Assembly (NCBI GenBank): GCA_963281155.1
Contig: CAUJLY010000001.1
Span: 6,572,001-6,636,000 of the forward strand
Origin: Rhabditophanes sp. KR3021
Lineage: Eukaryota; Nematoda; Chromadorea; Rhabditida; Alloionematidae
Reading direction: 5' to 3'
Length of the DNA stretch: 64,000 nucleotides
Below the pieces are notes generated by a model, which worked only from the letters and a program-made list of their open reading frames with translations, was not told the origin of the DNA and did no database searches. Numbering within the stretch: position 1 is the stretch's first letter; every line of letters begins with the position of its first letter. The translations under genes were made by a program, and so were the position numbers. Below, in pieces: positions 13,801-24,259 of this stretch.

Positions 13801-15790
13801 TAGAACATCATGCTAATAATATTTTGCCAGAACCAGTTGCCTTTCCTCATCACTCAATAAACAAAGAAGCTGTAGAAGTTCAGGCTTCCCAAGCTAAATC
13901 AGAATACAAAACAGAATTCACTTCTAAAAAAGATTTTCTCCCTAAACATGAAGAACACTGGCCTAACGAAAAAGTTAAGAATGAATTACTAAATAACGGC
14001 ACCGCTTACACGGCAATTCCTATCCGAGAAAATGAAAATGGAGAATTTAGCAAGACACGGGAACAGCCTGCTGAAAACGTGCAAGATGAATCTTTACATC
14101 TTCACAATCAAGCTACCTCAAAATTCGACAATTCCCCTGTTACACAATCAGTTCCCTTCGAGGAATTCAGTCCACGAATAAAACCAATAATTTTAAAAGC
14201 TAATCAGGTATTTGTTAAAACCATTGTTCGTACTGATTTTGTTTAATTCTTGTATAGAGTCGAGATGATGTAATTAAAATTGATAATCAAATACTTGGAC
14301 CAAAACAAATTATTGATAAAAGTGTTGTAGTTATGCATGATTCTACTTTAATTGATAGAGAAGCGATTAGCAAAGTTGTATCTCATAAGAAGATTATGAA
14401 TGACCAAACGTTGGGACCTAAATCACATGCCTTGTCGGAAAAGGTTGTTGTCAGAGCTAGGGACTCAGTTGGGGGGAGTAAGATGGCAGTTGGGAATCAG
14501 AAGATGATCTCGTCTATCGGCGGAGACGAGCCACTTGGAGTTGACGGATATGACTTGTATACGAGTCTAAGAAGAGATGAATCTATTAAGCAAGTCCATC
14601 CTTTGAATGCGAAAGTTGTTGTCAAAGTCAGAGATGATGCAGTTGTGGATGGTTATGATGCCTACACTAATTTGAGAAGAAAAGATGAAGGAAAAGTAGG
14701 AGATGTGATCATTAAAAATGATACAAAAATAATTCAAAAAGATGAAGTCGCAATAGATGGATACGATCAGTATACAAGCATGAAAGATGATGCCAATAAA
14801 ACTAAAACTGAATTATTGCCCACTAAAATAGTTCAAAAGGATGAGGTTGCAGTAGATGGGTATGATCAGTATACAAGCATGCGGGATGATGCCAATAAAA
14901 CTAAAGCTGAATTATCGCCGACTAAAATAGTTCAAAAAGATGAAGTCTCAATAGATGGGTATGATCAGTATACAAGCATGCGAGATGATGCCAATAAAAC
15001 CAAGACAGAACTTATTACTAAAGTGGTTCAAAGAGACGAAGTTGCAATTGATGGATATGATCAGTATACAAGCATGAAAGACACACCACATTCTAAATCA
15101 TCTATTGACAATCGTAAGCTTTTAACAAAATCAAATGACTCCTCTACTGGTACAATTCAAATAAGATTTGATAGCCCACCTGATCCAGCTGGTGTTTATG
15201 AAGCAAACAAAGAGGGCAGTACTTCAGCAACAAAAGATGATGGTTCTATGAATGCGTATGATCTACTGTCATCTTTAAGAGATAAAGAATTAAAAGATGG
15301 TTTGGCCAAAAAAGTTGTTGAAGAAAAAAGTGTAATCAATAAAACCGATGTTAAAACGGAAGTTTTGGCATCGAAAAATTCAAAAACACATGGAAGCACT
15401 ATTTATACTCCTGATTCTGAATCTTTGTTGACTAACGTCAGCTCTGAGCAAATAACAAATAAAAATATTAAAAAGAATAAACCACTTAAAAAAGTTGTTT
15501 ACAGGACAAGCGAGTTGAAAATAAAACCAATTTCAACTGAAACTGATAGTGATGGATTTAAAGTAAATGCGGTTAACTTTACACAGATATTAGATCCTCC
15601 AAAAATTGAAACTCAGAAAACAAAAACTTTAGCAACCGCCGATATTCTACGGGAAGCTGTTTTGAACATGATGAAACGTAAAATGACAAAAAGAGAAGCT
15701 AACTTCGATACAATTTCACTTGATATTGACAATTCAAAAGGACCATTGAGCAGAGCTAAATTTATAAGTAAAAAGAAAAGTAGTAATTAA
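10829..15790 (+). CDS. Giant nematode cuticle collagen with a long non-collagen extension
   Basis: Exons 10829-11369, 11854-14207 and 14258-15790 join in frame (phase 1, then phase 0) to about 1,475 residues. Residues about 8-60 are the nematode cuticle collagen N-terminal domain: a membrane/signal segment (VAYIAAVISLFGICLNIL) and the NEMWMEL motif. Gly-X-Y blocks follow at about 122-132 and 169-300, with Cys clusters between (CLWCEYAQNDC, CITC) and after (YCQC). Ordinary cuticle collagens stop near here, at about 300 residues. This one continues with a Ser/Asn/Lys/Glu-rich region built on SKNxES-type repeats (about 460-770), a poly-Ser run, and then a lysine-rich region with six good DGYDxYT repeats (about 1060-1230). 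The frame is open throughout both large exons and all three segments are joined by clear splice sites, so a fusion by misassembly seems unlikely. Probable role: cuticle or extracellular matrix; the extension is of unknown function. Confidence 0.85.
11413..11835 (-). pseudogene. Antisense coding remnant inside collagen intron 1
   Basis: The 484-base first intron of the collagen gene reads as protein on the opposite strand, in at least three pieces joined by frameshifts. From high to low coordinate these are a piece ending YNNYEG, a piece from about 11810 with REEIKSLFYGKLKAPES and QLEENVGNIGFVMNSVSTLL ending in TGA near 11600, and a piece with SIEVILIKAFRPQIK and EQVADLIIKELVDTSD ending at 11413. 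Composition and continuity suggest a dead gene or retrocopy fragment. I do not recognise the family. Confidence 0.5.
14731..15085 (+). repeat. Tandem coding repeat with DGYDQYTS core, four copies
   Basis: Four near-identical units of 93-99 bases in the collagen's third exon start near 14731, 14829, 14929 and 15021. Each encodes QKDEVAIDGYDQYTSM or a one- or two-residue variant followed by a spacer with DDANKTK. Two more diverged copies lie just upstream, with DGYDLYTS and DGYDAYTN, and one weak copy downstream, with NAYDLLSS. Confidence 0.9.
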
Positions 15791-15793
15791 GTT

Positions 15794-15806
15794 AATAAAA
15801 AATAAA
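15794..15806 (+). promoter_or_regulatory. Polyadenylation signals of the collagen gene
   Basis: Two AATAAA hexamers (15794-15799 and 15801-15806) directly after the TAA stop. Confidence 0.6.
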
Positions 15807-16025
15807 CTTTATCTTTTAAAAAAGTGTATTTGCAACATTATTTTATTTATTCTATTCAATCGGGAACTAAACATAAGTACTCAGATTATACGGCTACGAA
15901 AATCGTGTTCAAAAATCCCCCGTCCAAGCTAATCAAATATATTGTAGTTTGTGCAAGTTTTAAGCACATGTTAGAGGTCTATACTTCGAGCTAAATTAAT
16001 AATAAACAGGTGCTTCTGGTGTTAC

Positions 16026-16037
16026 TATAAAAGGAGT
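16026..16037 (+). promoter_or_regulatory. TATA-type promoter element of the repeat-protein gene
   Basis: TATAAAAGGAGT lies 70 bases before the start codon. The identical 12 bases sit 88 bases before the start codon of the gene at 51454. The rest of 15807-16025 is plain intergenic DNA. Confidence 0.6.
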
Positions 16038-16095
16038 TAAGTGCAATTACAAATCGTACCATTTCAACTTCTTGAAATACATTCATTTTTTCATC

Positions 16096-16650
16096 ATGCA
16101 AATAAAATATATGATTCTTGCTGCTTCCCTCATCGGAGCTGCTTTTGCTGCCCCAGCTGCTGGACCAAAGGGAGCTTCCCCAGCACCAGTTGCAGGAGGA
16201 AAACCAGTAGCCGGACCAAAGGGGGCTTCCCCAGCACCAGTTGCAGGAGGAAAACCAGTAGCCGGACCAAAGGGAGGTTCACCAGCACCAGTAGCTCAAG
16301 CTCCACCAAAAGCTGGACCTGGACCAAGACCCGATCAAGGTGGAAATGCCGGACAAGGATCACCAAAACCTAATCAAGGAGGTCAAGGAGGCCAAGGATC
16401 ACCAAGACCCAATCAAGGAGGTCAAGGAGGCCAAGGATCACCAAGACCTAACCAAGGAGGCCAAGGATCACCAAGACCTAACCAAGGAGGCCAAGGATCA
16501 CCAAGACCTAACCAAGGAGGCCAAGGATCACCAAGACCTAACCAAGGAGGCCAAGGATCACCAAGACCTAACCAAGGAGGCCAAGGATCACCAAGACCCA
16601 ATCAAGGAGGTCAAGGAGGCCAAGGATCACCAAAACCAAGACCCCAATAA
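16096..16650 (+). CDS. Secreted Gly/Gln/Pro-rich repeat protein
   Basis: A single exon of 184 residues. The chosen ATG at 16096 gives a clean signal peptide, MQIKYMILAASLIGAAFA, with cleavage expected before APAAGPKG. The mature protein has two repeat families. Three copies of a 17-residue unit (GPKGASPAPVAGGKPVA, the last diverged) come first. Eight copies of PNQGGQGSPR follow, three of them with an extra GGQ. There is no cysteine and no hydrophobic segment after the signal. It is probably a cuticle or surface/secretory matrix protein, and lies next to the giant collagen on the same strand. No named family is recognised; glycine-rich antimicrobial-type peptides are an alternative. A strong TATA element precedes it. 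Confidence 0.8.
   Translation: MQIKYMILAASLIGAAFAAPAAGPKGASPAPVAGGKPVAGPKGASPAPVAGGKPVAGPKGGSPAPVAQAPPKAGPGPRPDQGGNAGQGSPKPNQGGQGGQGSPRPNQGGQGGQGSPRPNQGGQGSPRPNQGGQGSPRPNQGGQGSPRPNQGGQGSPRPNQGGQGSPRPNQGGQGGQGSPKPRPQ
16369..16632 (+). repeat. 30-bp coding minisatellite
   Basis: Eight tandem copies of a 30-base unit encoding PNQGGQGSPR (39 bases where GGQ is doubled). The middle five copies are almost identical at the DNA level, including the third codon positions, which indicates recent expansion. Confidence 0.9.
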
Positions 16651-16747
16651 ATTTATTCGCTTCACATTAATTTGACTCTAATTGAATAAATTCTTCATGC
16701 CAAACAATTTTATTTGACCAAAACTAATTAGAAATAATAACAAATAA

Positions 16748-18700
16748 TCAAAGATCTGAAGGATCGCGAGAATGATCAGTTTTTGGGACTTGAGTGTAAC
16801 TAATCTCTTCTGAATACTCAAAGGAAGTAACAGATCCTTCGGATGAGATGCCTTCTGGAACAATTTGATTTAGTAAAATTGTTTCTGGCACAATTGTATT
16901 CAATTTCTCTTCTTGTACTTTAGTTGAATCTACATCATTTCGATCCTTTTGTATTTCAGTATCATTTCCTGATCAGCCATAACTTCCGTTTCTTTACTTT
17001 CACCATTCTCAATTTCAGTTGAATCGGCAGCTTCTTTTTTTGCTCCTCCTCATTTTTTAGTCTTTTGTTAGCAGCGGCTTCTTCGGCTCTCTTTTTAGCT
17101 AATTCTTCATTGAATTTCTTAAATCTATAATCCATTTACGTTTCAAGTCTTGTGTTTTTTCATCAATCTCAGCAAGAGTGAAGATGGGATCTTCATTAAT
17201 AGGCTTGCTCCTTTGTTCTACACGTTTTTTTAAATACCATTCGTTGGCAGAATCAAAAGCTCCTTGGAGTATCTATCTTCTACTGTAACAATCTCAGTCA
17301 TATTCTTGGTTTATTCGATGAATTTCACAGTCTCATTTAGAGTCTTTTTCATAGTTCTCAATTTCTTTGCACACAAAAACTTTATAGTTCGTTTTATCAA
17401 AAGGTCCGCAAAAAGTGTACATATTTTGCACTGTAAACTTAATTGAAAACTGTGCTGTCCTGGGACTGCAAAATTAACTAATTAATATGATCTTGACGCC
17501 AATTTCGTTCATCACTTAACTAAGGAATTTGAATAGAACTAATTGCATTATTTTAACAACAAGTTTACCTAAATAATATTTATTTATTCATTTATGTAAC
17601 AAAAGAAACTACAAATTTATATAAATAATTTAATAAAGGAGAAATGTACTTATGTTTAATATTATAACAATTAAATGGTAGTAATCAAAATCAATAGAAA
17701 TGGTTCCATTTATGTCGTTTATTTATGCTTACATTTACTATGTCCTAACCTGGGCTTGCCGAACATCATAAATATTGATAATTTGATTATTAAAAGCGTT
17801 TAAAGTATACATAATTAAACTGTTCCAAATAAATATCTTTGGAAGAATGTCAAACATCCAATATTCAATTTTATTTCAGCAGTTTATGAATATACGGAAA
17901 ACATAAAAGTGTAAAAAAATGCACTTGCACAATTTTTACGTTTTCAAAGAAACATAATAAAAATGTCTAAAAAGGACAATTGTCACCACTTTTTGCGGAC
18001 CTTTTCAAAAAACAGACTATAAAATTCTTGCGTGTGGCCTTTCAATGTGTTGCTTTTGTCTACTCTTAATTACTTTCATGGCATCTTCAATCAGCTTGTA
18101 TTGTGTTTTGAATTCTTCAGTTTTGGTTTGGAGGGTAACATCATCTTCTAGCCAATTTCCAACAATAACAGCAGTTTCTTGTACTTTTGCAATCTCCTCA
18201 GTAGTCCCATATTGAACAAACTCTTCATTTGCCGCAATATCCTTGGTTGCATAAACAAATGCTTCTAATTCACTTTGGGCTGCATCGCATTCAGCCTTTT
18301 CACGTTCATTAGTTTCGAAATTCTTCAAAGTTTGGATTGCTTCATTTATGGCTTCCGCATCCATCTTTTCAATTTCATGTCCAACACTTAATTCAGCAAC
18401 CTTATCAGTTAATTCTTCAAGTCCAAACTTTTTAACTTGGAATCCTTTGTTTAGACAGGCTCCATAATAGACTGCTCCGAGAGAAGCTGCTTCGTCAGTA
18501 TTCAAGAAACGTCCAATTTCTTTGCTTCCAAGATACTTAGCTAGAATTTGAAGAATTTGCGGAACACGAGTACCACCTCCGAAAAGAACAAATTTATTGA
18601 CTTGGGCAATTGTCATACCAGCCATTGTCAAGGCATCATCAATTGGCTTAGTCCATTTGTCATCTAATTCTGCAAAAAGTTCCAAAAATTCAAATCTTCT
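16748..18700 (-). pseudogene. GRP170/HYOU1-like chaperone pseudogene, split by an insertion
   Basis: Reading from 18685 down, 222 codons are open and match the end of the ATPase domain and the start of the substrate-binding half of the ER Hsp110-type chaperone HYOU1. Visible motifs are VLFGGGTRVPQI, FLNTDEAASLGAVYYGA and QKQHIERPHA. Below the inserted element the homology resumes in shifting frames: LNETVKFIE, then EDRYSKEL, then KPINEDPIFTLAEIDEKTQD, then an acidic tail with VPEGISSEGSV that reaches a stop at 16748-16750. The nucleotide-binding N-terminus is absent, several frameshifts and stops are present, and the last residues (DPSDL) are not an ER-retention signal. It is a 5'-truncated dead copy; a working gene must lie elsewhere. 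Confidence 0.8.
17399..18005. mobile_element. 607-bp inverted-repeat element (MITE-like)
   Basis: The 19-base sequence AAAAGGTCCGCAAAAAGTG at 17399-17417 is repeated exactly and inverted at 17987-18005. The interior is AT-rich and has no coding capacity. The element separates two parts of the chaperone pseudogene, so it looks inserted. No clear target-site duplication is visible outside the 19-base arms, so the superfamily is not assigned. Confidence 0.75.
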
Positions 18701-18734
18701 AATTCAATCAGTATTTGGAAATTTTTTACTTTTT

Positions 18735-19765
18735 CAACAGATAAAACTGTGAAATATTATCCCTGTAATTTGTGTAAAAATCCTTACACTTTACCAAAAA
18801 TACTACTGTTGGAGGAAAGCATTTGAAAGCTTTTCATCAAAAAGAATATATTTAATTTAATGAAAAAGTTGAGGAAAAGAAACAAACTTCATTGCAAGCG
18901 GAGATATCTTCTATTATCAACACCAAATTTGACGAGTGAACTAAAGAAAGAAATTGTAAAGAGATTTTCCAAATACCTTTATGATGAAGAAAAGGAAGTA
19001 AAGATAGAAAATCCTATTTATGTTCTTGGCTGCTTCTTTGCTCCTTCACAATTCTACTTATTAGGTTAGTCTGAAGATTTAATGCCTATTTATTTTTTAT
19101 TTTTAGATGATAACATTGTGGGATATATTAAAAGTTCAATTGCCCAATTTATTCAGAAGAAATTCGGATCTATTTCAAATTCCTCTACTCCTAACAACAA
19201 TGTTGATGATCTTGAAGTTTTGACAACTTTCCAAGAAAGCATGCGGCAAAAGAAAATCAGAAAAAATCTATTTGAAAATGATATCGACCGCGATATTTAT
19301 GAATATTGCTCTTTGCATCAAAAGTAAAAGACGTTAATTGCTTAGACTATTGGAATGCTGTAGTTTAGATATCCGTCTAAAAAATTTAGCTTTGACAATT
19401 TTGTCTTGTCCAGCATCTTCATCCGGAATTGAAAGAGCCTTTTCTTATGCTGGTTTATTTTGAAACGGCAATAGAATTGGGACAGAAATGTTGAGAAAGA
19501 AAATGTTTATCTATCTTAACAGTAGGAGTCTTTAGTTTTAATGTTGTCATATCTTTGTTTTATTATGTTTTTATGTTAATACTAAAATTATGCATGTTTA
19601 AAATCTTTTAAATTCATTAATAACAAAGAAACACTGAGAACAGGCTAATATTCAATTCTGATATTAATCTGATATCAGCTGATCTCAGGGATCAGATCAT
19701 ACCCGTTTTATAAAATTCTTAGGTATCAGTATCATATCAGATTTGAGATCATATCGGAATCCCTG
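18735..19765 (+). mobile_element. Decayed, internally deleted hAT transposon
   Basis: Plus-strand remnants are in transposase order. A BED zinc finger at about 18750-18850 (YYPCNLCKNPYTLPK, then after a one-base frameshift TTVGGKHLKAFHQ) supplies C-x2-C and H. Next come 70 and 75 codons separated by a 42-base gttagt...ttttag intron (19065-19106), with the segment KKEIVKRFSKYLYDEEKE. Last, the hAT dimerisation signature at 19378-19535 reads LALTILSCPASSSGIERAFS and ends in an early TGA. The catalytic core between finger and C-terminus is missing. The right end is probably AATCCCTG at 19758-19765, preceded by CAGATC/GATATCAG-type subterminal repeats. The left end is not identified. Confidence 0.75.
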
Positions 19766-19982
19766 TTAATTTATGCATAATATTCTTTGTTTTCTCTCAT
19801 ATTTGATACTATAAAATAAAGGAACCTGACTTTAACATATAAATTTTGTCAACTGTTAAAATAACGCTACTTTTGCTCATGTAAACATTGATTTAAACAA
19901 ACTTCATTTTAATCATCAACAAATTCATTTTTTCAAAATATAGATATAAAAGTAGTCTTTGTGACATAAAAAAACATATTTT

Positions 19983-20975
19983 CTACAATGGCAAAGGCTC
20001 ATTCTTGAGAATACTTTTCTTTTGCTTTTTGGGAATTTTAGCCTTAGGCTTTTTCTTGCATAGTGGACAGGCTGGAGCGTTGCGATGAATTTGGCCAGAA
20101 CAATAAGGGCAAGTTTTCATGGGTGGAGCATGGCTTTGGGATGGCGTAGAAAGATGACCATTATTAACAAATTGGTATTGATGATGATTCGAGGATGGAA
20201 AAATCATATTCGGGATTGTTAATTGGGCATAGATGTTTGTTAATACCTGGTGGTCGATGGCGGGTGGAGCAATTGGGAAAATTTGGGAAGAATTAGTAGA
20301 TGGCAAGGTTAGGGACACAGACGACACAGGAATAAATTGGTCCGGAGAAGCAATTAAACCTGAGTCAAGGCAACTCTTATTCGTTTGATCCAATAATTCA
20401 AGAACGGAGGCAAATTTTGACGACACGTTGTTTCTTTTCTTGAGATTTTGAGTGCGGGCTTCGTCGAGGAGAACATCGATGTCTTGTATTTCCTTAATTA
20501 ATTGGCTGATTTCGGATTCTCGTTGCCTCTTTTTAGTAAGCAAAGTTGAGCGCATCTCTTGAAATGCATTAATTTGTTGTTCATTCGTCAATTTATCAGT
20601 GTAGTTGAAGAGAAATTCCTTCTTTTCGTGGAGAAGTTTGTCTAGAGATTCGCTGAAATAACAGATGTTTAGCATATAAGGACACCGACATGTTCAAAAG
20701 ATTAACTTTTCATGACTAAATTATTATTAAGTTAGGAAGGAAGCAAGTAAAAATATGACATTTAAGTAGTTATTTTTTCAGGTGAATAAATTGTTTAAAA
20801 GCATAAATAAATAGTTTTAATTTATGGGGGATGCTTCAAGAATTAACGGATCTTTGTAATAAGTCTGATGTTATGGAAAAACTTACTTGCTTCTAGATAA
20901 TTGAACAAGCTGATCAATCATTCTTTGGGTAGCAGCATTATTGTTTTCTTGCTGATTAAAAGAAGATTCGGACAT
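19983..20975 (-). CDS. ZC4H2: ZC4H2-type zinc finger protein
   Basis: Two exons, 20887-20975 and 19983-20652, join in phase 2 to 252 residues. Start ATG at 20975 (MSESSFNQQ). The N-terminal half is a coiled coil ([19 protein letters not shown] onward). A Pro/Ser-rich linker follows, and the C-terminus carries the defining finger [18 protein letters not shown] followed by [11 protein letters not shown] and a basic tail. Cys, Cys, His, Cys, Cys spacing and the QIHRNAP core are nearly identical to vertebrate ZC4H2. That protein is nuclear and also synaptic, and acts in neuronal development with the ubiquitin ligases RNF220/RLIM. Length is close to the vertebrate 224 residues. Its neighbours are unrelated. 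A second in-frame start is unlikely because the coiled coil begins at once. Confidence 0.85.
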
Positions 20976-22484
20976 CCTTTTGAACCTAAAAGTACGAGAC
21001 ATCAAGTTATGCATATATTTGAAGTATATGAAAAGTAGTAAAAGGGTAACTGGACTCGCTTAAACTGAAATTTAGCAATACATTAACACCTCTTTTTTTG
21101 GCAATATCAGAAAAGTGTATATTAAAAAGTACTTCAGATTAATAGAAAATCTCCAAAAAACATTTTATGGCACAAAACAAATAAATTATAATCATCCAAG
21201 AAGATGGTGCTTCATCAGGATTTTTTAATGTAAAGTAAATCTAAAAAAGAACTGTTCTTAGGCTTAAAGGGAAACTTTTTACAAAACTATATTCCATATT
21301 AAAAGGCCTTTTTTGGTGACAAATTATTGTGCCTTTTTCTGATTAAATATTAAAAAAGGTCTGGTGGAAGGTGTTAAAAAGAGTAAATTGATAATATTAA
21401 AAGGAGATACTTTTTGATTATATGGTTATAAAATAATCACGGATAAAGTAGATATAAAAGCAAGTGATTATTTATCAGTGGTAGGGATTATGGGTATATA
21501 TAAATTTGTGTTGGCATTGAAAAATAATAATATATCCTAATAATGAAATTTTTTAATATTTTATTAAGCACAATATTTCTAGAATGATGAGTGGCGTTGC
21601 AAATTGGGTGTTTGTGAGGAAAGCACCTGTTTTTAAGCATTTAATTATAAAGTGTTATGTGGCTCTGACTTCGTCTTTTTTATCCAATGATGGCATTACT
21701 TAAACTAAGGCAATAAAAACATATCATAATTCTTTTATATGACATGATCTCGAAGCATATGCAGTATCAATTTAATTAAGTTAATGTTTGAAAATGGAAG
21801 CTACATCATGTCGTTGTCTTTTTATTCATGCTAATGGAGAGCAAGAATAATTTGCGGTGGATATATTAATTTTTCAAAAAACTTAATATGCTAAATATGC
21901 TGAATATGCTTTTAAGAAGGTACTTTTGGTAGTAAAATGCATCGATGAAGAAAATATAACAAAATTAGGCGTGATGTGGACTCTAAGATTATAAATGAGA
22001 ATCTCTGGCTCAAGAGTATCTAAAGTAATGGATGATGGTATAACATGGTTTTTAATAAAGCGAATATCAGTATGTATTAGAACAGCTTTGTATCATGATT
22101 TAGTATGATGGATAATTTAATGAGATTAGCTCACAAAAAGCCGCGAATATATTGGAAGATGATACTTGAGTTTTGCCGGCATGAATTAAGACACAAAGGT
22201 TAACCACTTTTAAACACCTTGGTGTTTCTTCGGTATACTTTTTTGTTACATCAGTTGAACCTTACCAGATAAATGAACGAAATGATACTCTTAAAGAATG
22301 AGCAAGTGGTCCATACAAAAAAAGCAAGAACTGTTTTAATAAATTCAAAAGGCAATTAAATAGATCTACACAACCTTATTAGTAATCATTTTCACACATT
22401 AAATTTATTTAAATGTGGCCATTAAACACATTAAAATGAAATCAAATTAAAACTAATGTTGATATTACGTTCAGGTGTGAATAT
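20976..22484. other. Intergenic, possible unrecognised remnant on the minus strand
   Basis: Mostly stop-rich AT DNA. The minus strand at about 22110-22260 reads as a protein-like run of about 50 codons (containing TDVTKKYTEETPRCLKVVNL) without start or family match. I cannot support a gene. Confidence 0.35.
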
Positions 22485-23885
22485 TTAATTATTGACAGGA
22501 GCAGTCCATCCTCCAATCTTTCGTTCGCTCATTTCAGCTACAGAAAATAGGATTCTGTCATTGTCACGAGCAGCAATAATTTGAACGTTGATTGGAATGC
22601 TTTCGGAACTCAAATAGACGGGACATGTAATACTAGGCAATCCAAGAGCATTAGAAACAGCCGTTTGAATAATATTAAGACGATTAAATTTAAGTTGATG
22701 ATTGTATGGAGCAACGGTTGGCCAGGCTGGGATTACCAAAACATACTTTTCTCCCAACAATTTGTTTATTTTTGTGGCAAAGGCTTCTTTCATCGCAAAG
22801 TATCTTTTGATTCCTGGTCCGGATAAGCGTCTTACATATGACATCTCACTTTGCCATAGCAAAACACCTAAAAATAGAATTATGAGGTTAAATGATTATC
22901 ATGTATAAACTTGCCCAAATCATGATTAGATTTCTTAAAAGTAGCAGGCTTAAATAGTTCGTTCGAAAGGCTTAATTTATTAGTTTCACTATAGTTAGTC
23001 GCACATTCGGAAACAGGACTAAATGAATCATCAGAGTACGTTTGGATGGCAGCTTGCCAATATTCGTTGGAATGAGCAAATTCCTCAAAAACTACTTGAG
23101 TTGCTTGATGTCCATTATCTTCGAACATTTCGATGACTGTATTAAGCCTTGAAGAACTTCTTTATGGGCTGGTTCAGCTTGCATGTAACAGATGTCTTGG
23201 AGGTAAAAAAGTTGAGAGTCTTGAGATCAACAGGCTCGTCAATCTTTAATCGCAGCTTGACATCATCTTTCATTCCTAGAGCACTAATCAGTTTGAGATC
23301 TTTACCGTATCGACAAAGGGGACCCTCCGAGGCCATATAACCTACAGGATTTCCATCCTCCATGTCAGGAATATGATGTTTTCCACTATATACAAATGGT
23401 GAGCATTTGTAGCCAAAGACTCCTAAATTAAATATTGAAAATATTTGGTAGTTCATTAACTTGCCGCAGAAAGTAGCAGGAATTCTTATGGATCCAGCAA
23501 TATCACTCCCAATGCCAAACAATGATGCGTCAGCACCAATCCTAGCTCCTTCTCCTCCACTAGAACCTCCCGAAGTACGTCTTGTGTCGTATCTGAAACA
23601 AATCTATAATTGCTATTATGATTCTTAGTTGATTTTTAATGTACGGTTTGTAAATTGGTACATTTTTCTGTGATATATGGGTTTTAATGAATAATTATTA
23701 AGTTACGGATTACTGGTAGTTCCATAAAGCATATTACTCGATTCAATCCAAAAGCACATTTCGGGGACATTCGTAAAAGATAATGGAATAGCACCTGCTG
23801 TCTTCAAATTAGAAACAAAAATATGTTCTTCCTTTGTAGACACAGGAAGGTTTTTACGAGCTTCAGGGCTTTTAAGAAACAATCT
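22485..23885 (-). pseudogene. Fatty-acid amide hydrolase (amidase signature) gene, broken
   Basis: Order of recognisable pieces, minus strand: VSNLKTAGAIPLSFTNVPE and CFWIESSNMLYGTTSNP (to 23707); [16 protein letters not shown] and [19 protein letters not shown] (23592-23465); VFGYKCSP to the frameshift region (from 23422); EMFEDNGHQATQVVFEE (to 22915); and LLWQSEMSYVRR to the end at 22485 (from 22867). This is the FAAH2 type: serine hydrolases that cleave fatty-acid amides. The GSSGG serine and the nucleophile in AGSIR are present. The N-terminal region with the catalytic lysine is missing, and two frameshifts (in a T-run near 23190 and near 23145) break the middle. Introns at 23423-23464 (42 bases) and 22868-22914 both start GCAAGT. 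The damage makes it a probable pseudogene; sequencing error in one T-run could explain one shift only. Confidence 0.75.
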
Positions 23886-24259
23886 TTGTGATATTCATCA
23901 AACTCATGTATATCGTTTAAAAAGTTATTGTATAATTGCATATCAAGAAATCTTTGATAAATGTCGTAACAATACAATAAAATTTTTGTGTTTAATTTTA
24001 TTAAATTGCATCAACAATAATGCATATTTGATACGTGTATCAAAATCATCATTTTGAGTAATTGTAATATGCCAGCGTAATTATGATCGAAACGACAATA
24101 TATTTTGCGTGTACTCGTTGCTAAAGTGCCACATGATTATAGTAATAAAGAGACGTTAATTAATAATAATTGGGAACTCGTCTTGTTCGAAGATGTCTTC
24201 AAGCAAAGTATTTTTGGGGTAGTTTGACCGAACAAACAGCTGTAATTGCGGTTACTAAT
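23886..24259. other. Intergenic, no feature seen
   Basis: AT-rich gap. Near 23890-23930 the minus strand reads IHEFDEYHKDC in another frame from the amidase, perhaps a further scrap of its N-terminal region. Confidence 0.4.

Noticed and set aside
16130..16675. Other-frame repeats over the secreted repeat gene
   Set aside because: Alternative frames of a tandem repeat stay open automatically; the chosen frame has the signal peptide.
18852..18859. TTAATTTA as an 8-base target duplication matching the sequence after 19765
   Set aside because: It would exclude the BED finger from the element and is a likely chance match in AT-rich DNA.
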